DNA from: Ectothiorhodospira marina
GTDB taxonomy: Bacteria > Pseudomonadota > Gammaproteobacteria > Ectothiorhodospirales > Ectothiorhodospiraceae
DNA: 64,000 nucleotides
Assembly: GCF_900109495.1 (NCBI RefSeq)
Contig: NZ_FOAA01000009.1
Coordinates: 62,001 to 126,000, forward strand
Reading direction: 5' to 3'
The notes under the pieces are model-generated. The model saw nothing but the letters and a program-made list of their open reading frames with translations. It was not told the origin of the DNA and ran no database searches. Below are positions 1 to 8,273 of the stretch, in pieces. Both the position numbers and the translations under genes were made by a program. The stretch's first letter is position 1. Each line of letters begins with the position of its first letter.

Positions 1-1611
1 ACGCATGAAGTCCAGAAACGGGCCACGCACGTATTTCAGTGCCGGCAACGGGAAATACCCTTTGGGACGATCAATCACCGAGTCGGGCAACAACCCGCGC
101 GAGATGTGCTTGAGCACTCCCTTGCCACCCTCGGCCAGCTTGAGTTCCGGCGGCATGCGCGCAGCCAGTTCCACCAGTTCGTGATCCAGGAACGGCACCC
201 GGGCCTCCAGGCCCCAGGCCATGGTCATGTTGTCCACCCGCTTGACAGGATCATCCACCACCAGGGTGGTCACATCCAGGCGCAATACCGCGTCCAGCAG
301 GGTGTCGGCCCCCGGTTCGTTCAGGGCCGCCTCAATGAGGGCACGGGTATGATCCTCGCTGACCAGATCCGGGGAGAGCATCTGCTGGAACTCGTCGTGA
401 TCCCGGTCGAAATAATGCCGCGCAAAGCGCTCCACCCGTGATCCTTCCGTCTCGGTCACCATCTGCGGGTACCAGAAATAGCCGGCGAAGACCTCATCCG
501 CCCCCTGCCCCGACTGCACCACCTTCACATGCTGGGACACCTGTTCGGAAAGCAGGTAGAAGGCCACGGCATCCTGGCCCACCATGGGCTCGGCCATCTG
601 ATCCACGGCCTCGGGCAGGCGGCCCAGCACCTGGTCGTTGGGCACATGAAAGCGATGGTGCACGGTGGCATAACGCTCGGCCACCGGATCGGAGAATTCG
701 AACTCGCTGCCCTTCTCCTCGGGCTGATCTTCAAAGCCCACGGTGAAGGTCTGCAGGTTGCGCACGCCGGACTCGGCCAGCAGCGCCACCAACAGGCTGG
801 AGTCCAGTCCGCCGGAGAGCAGCACGCCCACCGGCACATCCGCCACCTCCAGCCGCTTTTTCACCGCCCGGCGCAGACTGTCGTGGATGGCCTGGGTCCA
901 TTCTTCCGGTGACATCGGGGTGTCGGGGCGGCGGGCCTCCAGGGTCCAGTAACGCTGCAGCCGGGTGCCGCCATCGCGCTCCACGGTGAGGGTGTGGCCG
1001 GGACGCAGCTTGCGCACCCCCTTGAACAGGGTCCGCGGGGCCGGCACCACCGCATGCAGGGTGAAGTGGTGATGCAGGGCCACCGGGTCAAAATCGGTGT
1101 CCACATCCCCGGCCACCAGCAGGGCCTGGATGTTGGAAGCAAAGCGCAGGCACCGATCGGTCAGGCTGTAATACAGGGGCTTGATGCCCATCCGATCGCG
1201 CCCCATGAACAACCGCTGCTCGCGCAGATCCCAGACCGCGAAGGCGAACATGCCGTGGAAGCGCTTGACGCAGTCTTCACCCCAGGCATGGTAGGCCTTG
1301 AGGATCACCTCGGTGTCCCCAGTGGAAAAGAAATGGTAACGGCCGGCCAGTTCGGCACGCAGTTCCCGGAAGTTATACAGGGTGCCGTTGAAGACCACCG
1401 CCAGGCCCAGTTCCGGGTCCACCATGGGCTGGTTGGAGCGCTCTGACAGGTCCAGGATGGACAGTCGCCGATGCCCAAAGGCCAGAGGACCATCGGAGTA
1501 GCTGCCTTCATGATCCGGCCCGCGCCGGTCCAGACGATCCAGCATGCGCCGGATGGAGGTCAGGTCGGGCCGCGTGCCCTTGAAATGCAGTTCGCCGCAG
1601 ATGCCGCACAT
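1..1611 (-). CDS. asnO: N-acetylglutaminylglutamine amidotransferase (asparagine synthase family), 3' end outside window
   Basis: The first 537 codons of a class II glutamine amidotransferase; it runs off the left edge. It starts MCGICGELHF, so Cys2 is the glutaminase nucleophile. The PP-loop LLSGGLDSS lies near residue 264 and QSGQGADEVFAGYFWYP follows. The stretches VVPAPRT and EFEFSDPVAERYATVHH fit the TIGR03104-type enzymes that amidate N-acetylglutaminylglutamine (NAGGN), rather than ordinary AsnB. NAGGN amide is a cytoplasmic compatible solute in halophiles. The partner NAGGN synthase gene (ngg) would be expected just left of the window. The start is fixed by the obligatory Met-Cys. Family assignment is firm; the NAGGN subtype rests on remembered sequence features. 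Confidence 0.85.
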   Translation of the reverse strand, partial: MCGICGELHFKGTRPDLTSIRRMLDRLDRRGPDHEGSYSDGPLAFGHRRLSILDLSERSNQPMVDPELGLAVVFNGTLYNFRELRAELAGRYHFFSTGDTEVILKAYHAWGEDCVKRFHGMFAFAVWDLREQRLFMGRDRMGIKPLYYSLTDRCLRFASNIQALLVAGDVDTDFDPVALHHHFTLHAVVPAPRTLFKGVRKLRPGHTLTVERDGGTRLQRYWTLEARRPDTPMSPEEWTQAIHDSLRRAVKKRLEVADVPVGVLLSGGLDSSLLVALLAESGVRNLQTFTVGFEDQPEEKGSEFEFSDPVAERYATVHHRFHVPNDQVLGRLPEAVDQMAEPMVGQDAVAFYLLSEQVSQHVKVVQSGQGADEVFAGYFWYPQMVTETEGSRVERFARHYFDRDHDEFQQMLSPDLVSEDHTRALIEAALNEPGADTLLDAVLRLDVTTLVVDDPVKRVDNMTMAWGLEARVPFLDHELVELAARMPPELKLAEGGKGVLKHISRGLLPDSVIDRPKGYFPLPALKYVRGPFLDFMR

Positions 1612-1843
1612 GAAGCGTGATCCCTTGGTTGGTCCAGGCCGAGTTCAATCGGGTAGGGTTGATCCACATTATCCCAGTCGCTGAGGACGGCGTCACGCCG
1701 GGATCATCCCAGGCAACGATTCAGACTCTCCCCGTGGCCTCCCGGTCATCCGTTGCCAACCACTAAAAAATCCTTGATCCATTCTGGTCATATCACCATA
1801 ATCCTGGAATATAAGTAAATAAATATAATAAGGGAGGTGGAAG

Positions 1844-3487
1844 GTGAGACACGCGGAGAGGTTGACGCATGCGTCACCTGCGAGGGCATCGGCTTGGCGT
1901 CGATGTCGGCTGCTGGTCGTTGCATTGGGTTTTTTGGGGGGGGTGGTGACATCCCCCTTGTCGGCCTCGACGGCCGATCACACCAAGTTCGAAGAACTGG
2001 AGGGGCCCTTCGAGACGGGACAGGAGGTCACCGAGGCCTGCCTGAGTTGCCACACCGAGGCGGCCGCCCAACTCATGCAAACCCCGCACTGGACATGGGA
2101 ATACGAGGATCCGGTCAAGGGCGAGCCACTGGGCAAGAAGACCATGCTCAACGCCTTCTGCATCGGTCATCAATCCAACGAGGCCTTCTGCGCCGCCTGC
2201 CATGCCGGCTATGGCTGGGAGGACGACAGCTTCGACTTCACCGCCGAACGCAACGTGGACTGCCTTGTCTGTCATTCGGCGGAAGACTACGTCAAACCCT
2301 TTGGCCTGGCCGGCCACCCGGCCTACGAGCGCACCGAGTACCCGCCCGATTCAGGCAACTTCTATGAACCCACGGACCTGGTTGCCGCCGCCAGGAGCGT
2401 GGGGGTCAGCAGTCGTGAAGCCTGCGGCAGTTGCCACTTTTATGGGGGCGGCGGCGATGGCGTGAAGCACGGCGACCTGGATTCTTCTCTGGTGGACCCC
2501 AGCGAAGCACTGGACGTGCACATGGCCAGCGACGGGCTGAACTTCAGTTGTGCCGAGTGCCACGAAACCCGGGATCACAAGGTGCCCGGCAGCCGCTTGT
2601 CCATGACCGCCAGTGACGCCCACGGGCCCATCATGCGGGGCCGCAAGGACGATCGGAACCCGGCGTCCTGTCAGGCCTGCCATGGTGAGCAACCTCACGA
2701 CGGGGACCTCCTGCACAGTGAACGTCTCAACCATCACGCCCATACCCTGGCCTGCCAGACCTGCCATATCCCGACATTTGCCCGTGGTGGCGTTCCCACG
2801 CGAATGGCCTGGGACTGGTCGCAAGCCACGCAGCTGGATGCCGACGGCAATCCCTTCAAGCTGAAAAACGATCAGGGTCACCTCACGTATGACAGCCGCA
2901 AGGGCCGCTTTGAACCCCAGGAGAATGTGGTACCTGATTACCAGTGGTTTGACGGCAGCGTGGATTACATCCAGCCCGACGCCACGGTGACACCGGGTGA
3001 GACGTTCTATGTCAACCGCTTCCGCGGCACACCGGGTTCGGCCGACGCACGCATCTGGCCCGTGAAGAATTTCAGCGGTCGCCAACCCTACGATACGGAA
3101 AACGGCAATCTGGTGGTCATGCAGGTGGGCATCCCCAACGACACATCCCTGTGGTTCAACTTTGACTTCGCCAAGGCCATCCAGGCCGGCATGGCCGCCA
3201 CCGACCGACCTTTCAGCGGCCAATTCGACTTCGTCGACACCCGCATGACCTGGCCCATCACTCACATGGTGGCACCGGCGGAGGATGCCCTCGCCTGCGC
3301 CGACTGCCACCGTCCCAGTGGTCGCCTCGATGAAGTCCCTGGCATCTGGCTGCCCGGCCGCGATAGCAATCCCTGGGTGGATCGTATCGGATTTGGCCTG
3401 GCCGGACTGATGCTGCTGGGGTCAGCCGCTCACGCCGGTACTCGCCTGATCACCCGCAAGCGCAGAAAAGGGGCCACCCATGACTAA
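1844..3487 (+). CDS. octaheme c-type cytochrome, tetrathionate reductase (OTR) family, membrane-anchored
   Basis: A 547-residue secreted multiheme cytochrome with eight CxxCH motifs in order: CLSCH, CAACH, CLVCH, CGSCH, CAECH, CQACH, CQTCH, CADCH. The GTG start is preceded by a strong AGGGAGGTGG ribosome site. Residues 1-45 form an Arg-rich signal peptide ending near LSASTA. A hydrophobic segment near residues 515-540 followed by RKRRK looks like a C-terminal membrane anchor. The region AFCIGHQSNEAFCAACHAGYGW resembles the OTR family of Shewanella, which reduces tetrathionate, nitrite and hydroxylamine in vitro. The gene overlaps the next one, a cytochrome b, by 8 bp, so electrons probably pass from quinol via that subunit, or in the reverse direction. 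The substrate is not deducible. Confidence 0.85.
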   Translation: MRHAERLTHASPARASAWRRCRLLVVALGFLGGVVTSPLSASTADHTKFEELEGPFETGQEVTEACLSCHTEAAAQLMQTPHWTWEYEDPVKGEPLGKKTMLNAFCIGHQSNEAFCAACHAGYGWEDDSFDFTAERNVDCLVCHSAEDYVKPFGLAGHPAYERTEYPPDSGNFYEPTDLVAAARSVGVSSREACGSCHFYGGGGDGVKHGDLDSSLVDPSEALDVHMASDGLNFSCAECHETRDHKVPGSRLSMTASDAHGPIMRGRKDDRNPASCQACHGEQPHDGDLLHSERLNHHAHTLACQTCHIPTFARGGVPTRMAWDWSQATQLDADGNPFKLKNDQGHLTYDSRKGRFEPQENVVPDYQWFDGSVDYIQPDATVTPGETFYVNRFRGTPGSADARIWPVKNFSGRQPYDTENGNLVVMQVGIPNDTSLWFNFDFAKAIQAGMAATDRPFSGQFDFVDTRMTWPITHMVAPAEDALACADCHRPSGRLDEVPGIWLPGRDSNPWVDRIGFGLAGLMLLGSAAHAGTRLITRKRRKGATHD

Positions 3488-4076
3488 GCGGATCTATCTC
3501 TTCACCCGTTTTGAGCGTTTCTGGCACTGGTCACAGGCAGCATTGGTGCTGATACTGATGTTTTCTGGCTTGGCGATCCACGGCAGCCACAGTCTGCTGG
3601 AGTTTCAAGCAGCGGTGGAGGTACATGAGATCGCTGCCTGGCTGCTGATCGGGCTGTGGATCTTCGCCATCTTCTGGCATTTCACCACCGGGCAGTGGAA
3701 GCACTACATCCCCACGCTGCGCAATATCGACCGCATGGTGCGTTATTACAGCTACGGCATGTTCACCGGCGCCAAGCACCCTTACAAGATCACGGTGGAG
3801 CGCAAACACAACCCGTTACAACGGCTTGCTTACCTGGTCATCAAGTTGCTGATCAATCCCCTGATCTGGATCTCCGGGCTGATCTACCTATTCTGGGGCA
3901 GCCTGCAGGGTCTTACGCCGGGCTTTCTTGGATTACAACAGGTGGCGGTAGCGCACACCCTTGGAGCCTTCCTGATGCTGGCCTTCGTGATCATTCACGT
4001 CTACCTGGCCACGGTGGGCCATACCCCGCTGGAGAAGATCAAGGCGATGATCACTGGCTGGGAAAACGAGCACTGA
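3480..4076 (+). CDS. cytochrome b561-type membrane subunit, partner of the octaheme cytochrome
   Basis: A 198-residue integral membrane protein with four hydrophobic segments, near residues 18-35, 52-72, 115-140 and 155-180. Histidines sit in places typical of di-heme b-type subunits of formate dehydrogenase or Ni/Fe hydrogenase: FERFWHWSQ near the N-terminus, IFWHF at the end of helix 2, and AHTLGAFLML and IIHVYL in the last helix. Its start lies inside the end of the octaheme cytochrome gene (8 bp overlap), which indicates translational coupling and a two-subunit complex. It likely exchanges electrons between the quinone pool and periplasmic hemes. Direction of electron flow is unknown. Confidence 0.85.
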   Translation: MTKRIYLFTRFERFWHWSQAALVLILMFSGLAIHGSHSLLEFQAAVEVHEIAAWLLIGLWIFAIFWHFTTGQWKHYIPTLRNIDRMVRYYSYGMFTGAKHPYKITVERKHNPLQRLAYLVIKLLINPLIWISGLIYLFWGSLQGLTPGFLGLQQVAVAHTLGAFLMLAFVIIHVYLATVGHTPLEKIKAMITGWENEH

Positions 4077-4097
4077 ACACCAGGATGAGCCTGGACT

Positions 4098-4118
4098 CGG
4101 CTCGGTTTTGCCGAGCCG
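4098..4118. terminator. hairpin after the cytochrome operon
   Basis: An inverted repeat CGGCTCGG / CCGAGCCG with a 5-nt loop starts 21 bp after the cytochrome b stop codon. It can form an 8-bp GC-rich stem but has no downstream T-run, so it may be a Rho-type or mRNA-stabilising end rather than a classical intrinsic terminator. Confidence 0.45.
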
Positions 4119-4151
4119 GGCACAGCCAGGGGCTTGGCGTTGACTCATCCC

Positions 4152-4181
4152 TTGCCCTGGTAAAGCACATATGTTCATAAT
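4152..4181 (+). promoter_or_regulatory. candidate sigma-70 promoter for the NifX-like gene
   Basis: TTGCCC (4152-4157), an 18-bp spacer, then CATAAT (4176-4181), which matches the -10 consensus at 5 of 6 positions. It lies 30 bp before the next start codon. Found by eye only. Confidence 0.35.
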
Positions 4182-4211
4182 GCAGCCAATTACATCACAG
4201 CAGGCCATCCC

Positions 4212-4607
4212 ATGCGCATCGTCATCAGCAGTCAGAATTTCCGCACCATCACCGGCCATGCCGGAAAATCCAGGCGGTTTCTCATCTTTGAAGGGAATGC
4301 AGAGGGTCAGGCGGTGGAAACCGGGCGACTGGATCTGCCGCGGGAGCTTTCATTGCACGAATATCAGGGGCTCGACGCTGAACATCCCTTGTTTCAAGCC
4401 CGCCCCTCAGCCCTGATCACCCAAAGTGCGGGGCCTCGATTCCTGCAGCGGCTCGCACGCCAGGGCGTGACGGTGCATGTCACCAGTGCCACGGACCCTC
4501 AACAGGCAGCCCAGGCCCTGCTCCAGGGGGATACCCTGCCCGAAGCGGAGGAGGATCCTCACCATACCCATCATCACCACCACCACCACCACCATCACCA
4601 CGGTTGA
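4212..4607 (+). CDS. NifX/NafY-like (dinitrogenase FeMo-cofactor family) protein with poly-His tail
   Basis: A 131-residue cytoplasmic protein of the NifB/NifX/NafY-type fold (PF02579 by recollection). The N-terminus MRIVISSQNFRTITGHAGKS resembles small stand-alone members found widely in non-diazotrophs, whose role is unknown. The C-terminus ends in an almost uninterrupted histidine run (DPHHTHHHH...), probably a metal-binding tail. The convergent neighbour is a UPF0251/DUF134 regulator, a pairing I recall from other genomes. There are no nif genes in the window, so a nitrogenase role is not supported. Metal or Fe-S trafficking is inference. Confidence 0.75.
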   Translation: MRIVISSQNFRTITGHAGKSRRFLIFEGNAEGQAVETGRLDLPRELSLHEYQGLDAEHPLFQARPSALITQSAGPRFLQRLARQGVTVHVTSATDPQQAAQALLQGDTLPEAEEDPHHTHHHHHHHHHHHG

Positions 4608-4645
4608 TTTGAACCAGGCAATCGGGCGCTTCCGATCGCCCTTCC

Positions 4646-5014
4646 TCAGCCCGTCTCCGTGGTTTCCAACGGCTGATCACACATGGGGCATCTCCCGAGC
4701 ACCTTGCAAGGGAGCTCCGGCGCGTCCTGCTCGGGCAGCCCATTCGAGATGCGGATTGCCTTGCCCCTGAGTACGGCATCCGCCACCTTGCGCCTGCCGG
4801 AGTCGAGGATGCGCGAGAACGTGGTTCGCGATACGCCCATGGAACGGGCGGCCTCTTCCTGATACTGCCCCTCCAGATCGGCCAGCCTCAAGGCCTCCAC
4901 TTCCTCCATTTCCAGTACCGACTCTTCCAGCTCCCGCAGGGGGACACCGGCTGGCTTGAAATACATGGAGTGGGGGCTGCAACTGATCTTGCGTGGACCG
5001 CGGGGTCGGGGCAT
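4646..5014 (-). CDS. UPF0251 (DUF134) family putative DNA-binding protein
   Basis: A 122-residue protein beginning MPRPRGPRKISCSPHSMYFKP, the signature opening of the UPF0251 family. A helix-turn-helix follows in the middle (EEAARSMGVSRTTFSRILDSGR, about residues 53-74). A C-terminal CPMC motif and Cys12 may bind a metal or Fe-S cluster. Its stop is 38 bp from the stop of the convergent NifX-like gene. Family members are often found beside that protein type, so it may regulate it. Function remains unproven. Confidence 0.85.
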   Translation of the reverse strand: MPRPRGPRKISCSPHSMYFKPAGVPLRELEESVLEMEEVEALRLADLEGQYQEEAARSMGVSRTTFSRILDSGRRKVADAVLRGKAIRISNGLPEQDAPELPCKVLGRCPMCDQPLETTETG

Positions 5015-5195
5015 GGGTATTCTGGAAGCAATGATGGAAGGCGTGAGACTATCACGAGTTCATTGCCAAAACGCATTTCCGGAAGCATCATCCGGGGCTG
5101 TCGCCAATGAAGCTATTCCAATAGCGCCGATCATCTCTTAGACTGAGTCCAGAATTTAAACGTCGCGATCGCCGCGGCCAGCAAGGAGACGAGCC

Positions 5196-5780
5196 ATGAA
5201 CCACGAACTGCCTCCCCTGCCTTACGACAAGCAGGCTCTGGAACCCCACATCTCCGCCGAGACGCTGGAGTATCACCACGACAAGCACCACGCCACCTAT
5301 GTAACAAACCTCAACAAGCTGATCGCGGGGACTGAGTTCGAAAACCTGCCCTTGGAGGACATCATCAAAAAGGCCCCGGCCGGCGGGATATTCAACAACG
5401 CTGCCCAGGTATGGAACCACACCTTCTACTTCAACTGCCTGAGCCCCAATGGGGGCGGCGAACCCACCGGCGCCCTGGCGGACGCCATTCATCAGGCGTT
5501 TGGTTCGTTTGCGGAATTCAAGGAAAAATTCGCCGCTTCAGGTGCCGGCAACTTCGGTTCCGGCTGGACCTGGCTGGTCAAGAATCCCAGCGGTCAGGTG
5601 GAAATCGTGAACACCAGCAATGCCCAGACCCCGCTGACCGATGGCAGCATGACGCCCCTGCTGACCATGGATGTATGGGAACACGCCTACTACATCGACG
5701 TGCGCAATGCACGGCCCAAGTACATTGAAAACTTCTTCAATGTGGTGAACTGGGATTTTGTGGCGGAGAATTTCGGGTAA
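5196..5780 (+). CDS. sodB: superoxide dismutase [Fe]
   Basis: A 194-residue cytoplasmic Fe-type superoxide dismutase converting superoxide to O2 and H2O2. The metal ligands are visible as His27 (YHHDKHH), the His in VWNHTFYF, and Asp/His in DVWEHAYY. The motif [11 protein letters not shown] and the length fit Fe-SODs rather than Mn-SODs. The ribosome site AAGGAGACGAGCC precedes ATG. The 180-bp upstream gap shared with the divergent UPF0251 gene holds a short GACTGAGTC palindrome near 5143-5151, of unknown meaning. Confidence 0.95.
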   Translation: MNHELPPLPYDKQALEPHISAETLEYHHDKHHATYVTNLNKLIAGTEFENLPLEDIIKKAPAGGIFNNAAQVWNHTFYFNCLSPNGGGEPTGALADAIHQAFGSFAEFKEKFAASGAGNFGSGWTWLVKNPSGQVEIVNTSNAQTPLTDGSMTPLLTMDVWEHAYYIDVRNARPKYIENFFNVVNWDFVAENFG

Positions 5781-5814
5781 ACACAGGGCGTAGCCTGCTA
5801 CCTACCGCCCTTCA

Positions 5815-5851
5815 CCCTCACCCCAACCCCTCTCCCCCTCGGGGAGAGGGG
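5815..5851. repeat. CCCCTCTCCCC palindromic intergenic repeat, copy 1
   Basis: CCCTCACCCCAA is followed by an 11-bp inverted repeat, CCCCTCTCCCC (5827-5837) and GGGGAGAGGGG (5841-5851). The same unit recurs near 19.85, 31.7, 57.6 and 60.6 kb in this window. It lies 34 bp after sodB and could also end its transcript. Confidence 0.8.
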
Positions 5852-5926
5852 CTCTATCCGCCATGCAACCCCTTTCCCTCCCCCTCGCCCCCTGGAGGGC
5901 GGTGGGCACGTTGATGGCCAATGACT

Positions 5927-5955
5927 TTGCGTGCAGGCCCCGGGCATCGTATGAT
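5927..5955 (+). promoter_or_regulatory. candidate sigma-70 promoter for the argD leader transcript
   Basis: TTGCGT (5927-5932), an exact 17-bp spacer, then TATGAT (5950-5955), 5 of 6 matches to the -10 consensus. Transcription would begin near 5962, about 110 bp before the argD start, and pass through the hairpins at 5976-6048. Confidence 0.45.
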
Positions 5956-5975
5956 CCCGACCAAGGGTAGGGAAC

Positions 5976-6048
5976 CGCCGATCGTTCCATCACAATGATC
6001 CGGCGCATGGAGCGCGAGGCAAGCCGGCAGCCACGAGCTGCCTTTTTT
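5976..6048 (+). promoter_or_regulatory. attenuator-like leader of argD-argF
   Basis: Three overlapping base-pairing options are visible. Segment 1 CGCCGATC (5976-5983) can pair with segment 2 GATCCGGCG (5997-6005, one bulge). Segment 2 CCGGC (6000-6004) can instead pair with segment 3 GCCGG (6023-6027). Segment 3 overlaps the left arm of a terminator (6026-6048). This 1:2, 2:3, 3:4 order is that of a transcription attenuator. An Arg-rich reading frame begins at ATG 5995 (MIRRMEREASRQPR) but has no good ribosome site and does not stop before argD. A short independent RNA is the main alternative. Confidence 0.4.
6026..6048 (+). terminator. intrinsic terminator upstream of argD
   Basis: GGCAGC (6026-6031), a 5-nt loop CACGA, GCTGCC (6037-6042), then six T (6043-6048). 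It ends only 23 bp before the argD start codon, on the same strand, so it must either be read through, act as an attenuator, or end a separate short transcript. Confidence 0.75.
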
Positions 6049-6071
6049 CGTTTATGGAGGGGAGTCACTCA

Positions 6072-7250
6072 ATGTCAGATGCGCTGGTGCAGAATTACAA
6101 GCGCCAACCGGTGGCCTTTGAGCGCGGTGAAGGCGCGTGGCTGTGGGACAGCCAGGGGCGCCGCTATCTGGACGCCCTCTCGGGCATCGCCGTGTGCGGG
6201 CTGGGCCATGCCCATCCGGCGGTGGCCAAGGCCCTTTGTGAGCAGGCACGCACGCTGGTGCATACCTCCAACCTCTATGAGATCCCCCTGCAGACCCGCC
6301 TGGCCGAACGGCTGACCCAGGCCGCGGGGATGCAGCAGGCGTTTTTCTGCAACTCCGGGGCCGAGGCCAACGAAGCGGCCCTCAAGCTGGCGCGTCTGCA
6401 CGGTCACCGCAAGGGCATCAAGCGACCCACCGTGGTGGTCATGGAGGGGAGTTTTCACGGTCGTACCCTGGCCACCCTCACCGCCACCGGGAATACCGCC
6501 ATTCAAAAGGGGTTTGCCCCGCTGGTGGAAGGTTTTGTCCGTGTCCCCCATGGCGATCTGGAAGCGGTTCAGGCCCTGAGTGACCATCCGGATGTGGTGG
6601 CTGTGCTGGTGGAACCCATCACCGGGGAGGGCGGCATCCGGATCCCACCCGCCGACTACCTCAAGGGCCTGCGGGAACTATGTAACCAGACCGGATGGCT
6701 GCTCATGCTGGACGAGATTCAGGCAGGGATCGGCCGCACGGGGCAGCTGTTCGCCTATCAGCATGAAGACATCACGCCGGATGTCCTCAGTCTCGCCAAG
6801 GGCCTGGGTAACGGCGTGCCCATCGGCGCCACCTTGGTGGCCGGGCCGGCCACGGGCTTATTCACCGCCGGCACGCACGGTACCACCTTCGGCGGCAATC
6901 CCCTGGTCTGTGCTGCCGCGCTGGCAGTCCTCGACACCCTGGAACAGCAGGACCTGCCCGAGCAGGCAAGGCGCATGGGTGAGTACCTGATGGCAGGATT
7001 CGCTACGCGCTTGGGCGGGCACCCAGCGGTACGCCAGATTCGCGGCAAGGGTCTGATGATCGGCATTGAACTGGACCGGCCCTGCGCTGAACTGGTGGGT
7101 CAGGCGCTGGCCGCCGGCCTGCTGATCAACGTCACCGCCGAGCGCGTGATCCGCCTGCTGCCCCCCCTGATCATTGACCAGGCCCAGGCCGATGAAATCA
7201 TCGATACCGTCGCCACGCTGGTGGAACGATTCGCGGCCCAGGCCGCCTGA
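6072..7250 (+). CDS. argD: acetylornithine aminotransferase
   Basis: A 392-residue class III PLP aminotransferase making N-acetylornithine from N-acetylglutamate semialdehyde in arginine synthesis. NSGAEANEAALKLAR binds the PLP phosphate, LLMLDEIQAGIGRTG holds the PLP-contacting Asp, and LAKGLGNGVPIGA holds the Schiff-base lysine. I chose ATG 6072 (MSDALVQNYK), which follows GGAGGGGAG with good spacing. An in-frame ATG at 6054 lies inside the ribosome site. The stop is 9 bp before argF, so the two genes form an operon. DapC activity is also possible for the family. Confidence 0.93.
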   Translation: MSDALVQNYKRQPVAFERGEGAWLWDSQGRRYLDALSGIAVCGLGHAHPAVAKALCEQARTLVHTSNLYEIPLQTRLAERLTQAAGMQQAFFCNSGAEANEAALKLARLHGHRKGIKRPTVVVMEGSFHGRTLATLTATGNTAIQKGFAPLVEGFVRVPHGDLEAVQALSDHPDVVAVLVEPITGEGGIRIPPADYLKGLRELCNQTGWLLMLDEIQAGIGRTGQLFAYQHEDITPDVLSLAKGLGNGVPIGATLVAGPATGLFTAGTHGTTFGGNPLVCAAALAVLDTLEQQDLPEQARRMGEYLMAGFATRLGGHPAVRQIRGKGLMIGIELDRPCAELVGQALAAGLLINVTAERVIRLLPPLIIDQAQADEIIDTVATLVERFAAQAA

Positions 7251-7259
7251 GGAGTACCC

Positions 7260-8189
7260 ATGGCTGTTCGTCATTTCCTGTCCCTGCTGGACCTGTCCAC
7301 CGAGGAATTGCGTCACCTGATCCAGCGCGCCATGCAGATGAAGGTGCAGCAGCGCGAAGGGACGCCCCATGCCTCCCTGGCTGGCAAGACCCTGGCCATG
7401 ATCTTCGAGAAGTCCTCCACACGTACCCGGGTGTCCTTTGAGGTGGGCATGCAGCAACTGGGTGGGCATGCCCTGTTCCTGTCCCCCAAGGACACGCAGC
7501 TGGGCCGGGGCGAGCCCATCGAGGACTCGGCCCGGGTACTGTCGCGCATGGTGGACGCGGTGATGATCCGCACCTTTGAGCATGAAAAGGTGGAGCGCTT
7601 TGCCGCCTACTCCCGAGTGCCGGTGATCAACGGCCTCACCGACCTGGAACATCCCTGTCAATTGCTGGCGGACATGCAGACCTGGTTCGAGTTGCGCGGC
7701 GACATCGCCGGGCGCACCGTGGTCTGGGTGGGCGATGGCAACAACATGTGCCACAGTTACATCCACGCCGCCGAACGCCTGGGATTCGAATTGCGCATCA
7801 CCTGTCCCGAGGGTTACGACCCGGATCCGCTGATCCTGGCATCGGGTGGACGCTCAGTGCACATGGTGCGCGACCCCATGGAGGCCGCTGACGGGGCGCA
7901 CCTCATCGTCACTGACGTGTGGGCGAGCATGGGGCAGGAACAGGAACAGTCAGCCCGGCGGCGCGCCTTTGGCGATTACGTCGTCACCAGCGAGCTCATG
8001 GCGCGTGCCGCTCCGGATGCCCTGTTCATGCACTGCCTGCCGGCACACCGGGAGGAAGAAGTGAGCACCGAAGTGCTGGAAGGGCCGCAAAGCGTGGTCT
8101 GGGACGAGGCGGAAAACCGGCTTCATGCCCAGAAGGCGCTGCTGGAGTTCCTGCTGGCCTGGGACACGCAGCGCTTGCCGGAGTCCTGA
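7260..8189 (+). CDS. argF: ornithine carbamoyltransferase
   Basis: A 309-residue cytoplasmic transferase forming citrulline from ornithine and carbamoyl phosphate. The carbamoyl-phosphate motif STRTR ([12 protein letters not shown], near residue 50), [11 protein letters not shown], and the catalytic-cysteine motif FMHCLPAHR are all present at normal spacing. Length is typical. GAGGAGTACCC precedes the ATG, 9 bp after argD, so both are likely co-transcribed from the attenuator-like leader. Confidence 0.95.
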   Translation: MAVRHFLSLLDLSTEELRHLIQRAMQMKVQQREGTPHASLAGKTLAMIFEKSSTRTRVSFEVGMQQLGGHALFLSPKDTQLGRGEPIEDSARVLSRMVDAVMIRTFEHEKVERFAAYSRVPVINGLTDLEHPCQLLADMQTWFELRGDIAGRTVVWVGDGNNMCHSYIHAAERLGFELRITCPEGYDPDPLILASGGRSVHMVRDPMEAADGAHLIVTDVWASMGQEQEQSARRRAFGDYVVTSELMARAAPDALFMHCLPAHREEEVSTEVLEGPQSVVWDEAENRLHAQKALLEFLLAWDTQRLPES

Positions 8190-8209
8190 GCATTCAGGCG
8201 TCCGTACCC

Positions 8210-8227
8210 CTGTCATGGAACGTTAAC
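8210..8227 (+). promoter_or_regulatory. candidate Pho box upstream of ppk
   Basis: CTGTCAT (8210-8216, a perfect half-site), a 4-bp spacer GGAA, then CGTTAAC (8221-8227). The 11-bp periodicity is that of PhoB direct repeats; the second half is weak (4 of 7). It lies 47 bp before the chosen ppk start, and phoR-phoB are nearby. Confidence 0.4.
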
Positions 8228-8273
8228 ATACATGGGCTAGTGTGCCGGCCAACAGCAGGTGACTGGACAACTG

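Noticed and set aside
1771-1830. FNR-like site TTGATC...ATCAC before the octaheme cytochrome
   Set aside because: Only one half-site is reasonable and spacing is wrong; not strong enough to list.
5143-5151. Fur or IscR site before sodB
   Set aside because: The GACTGAGTC palindrome is too short and does not match either consensus.
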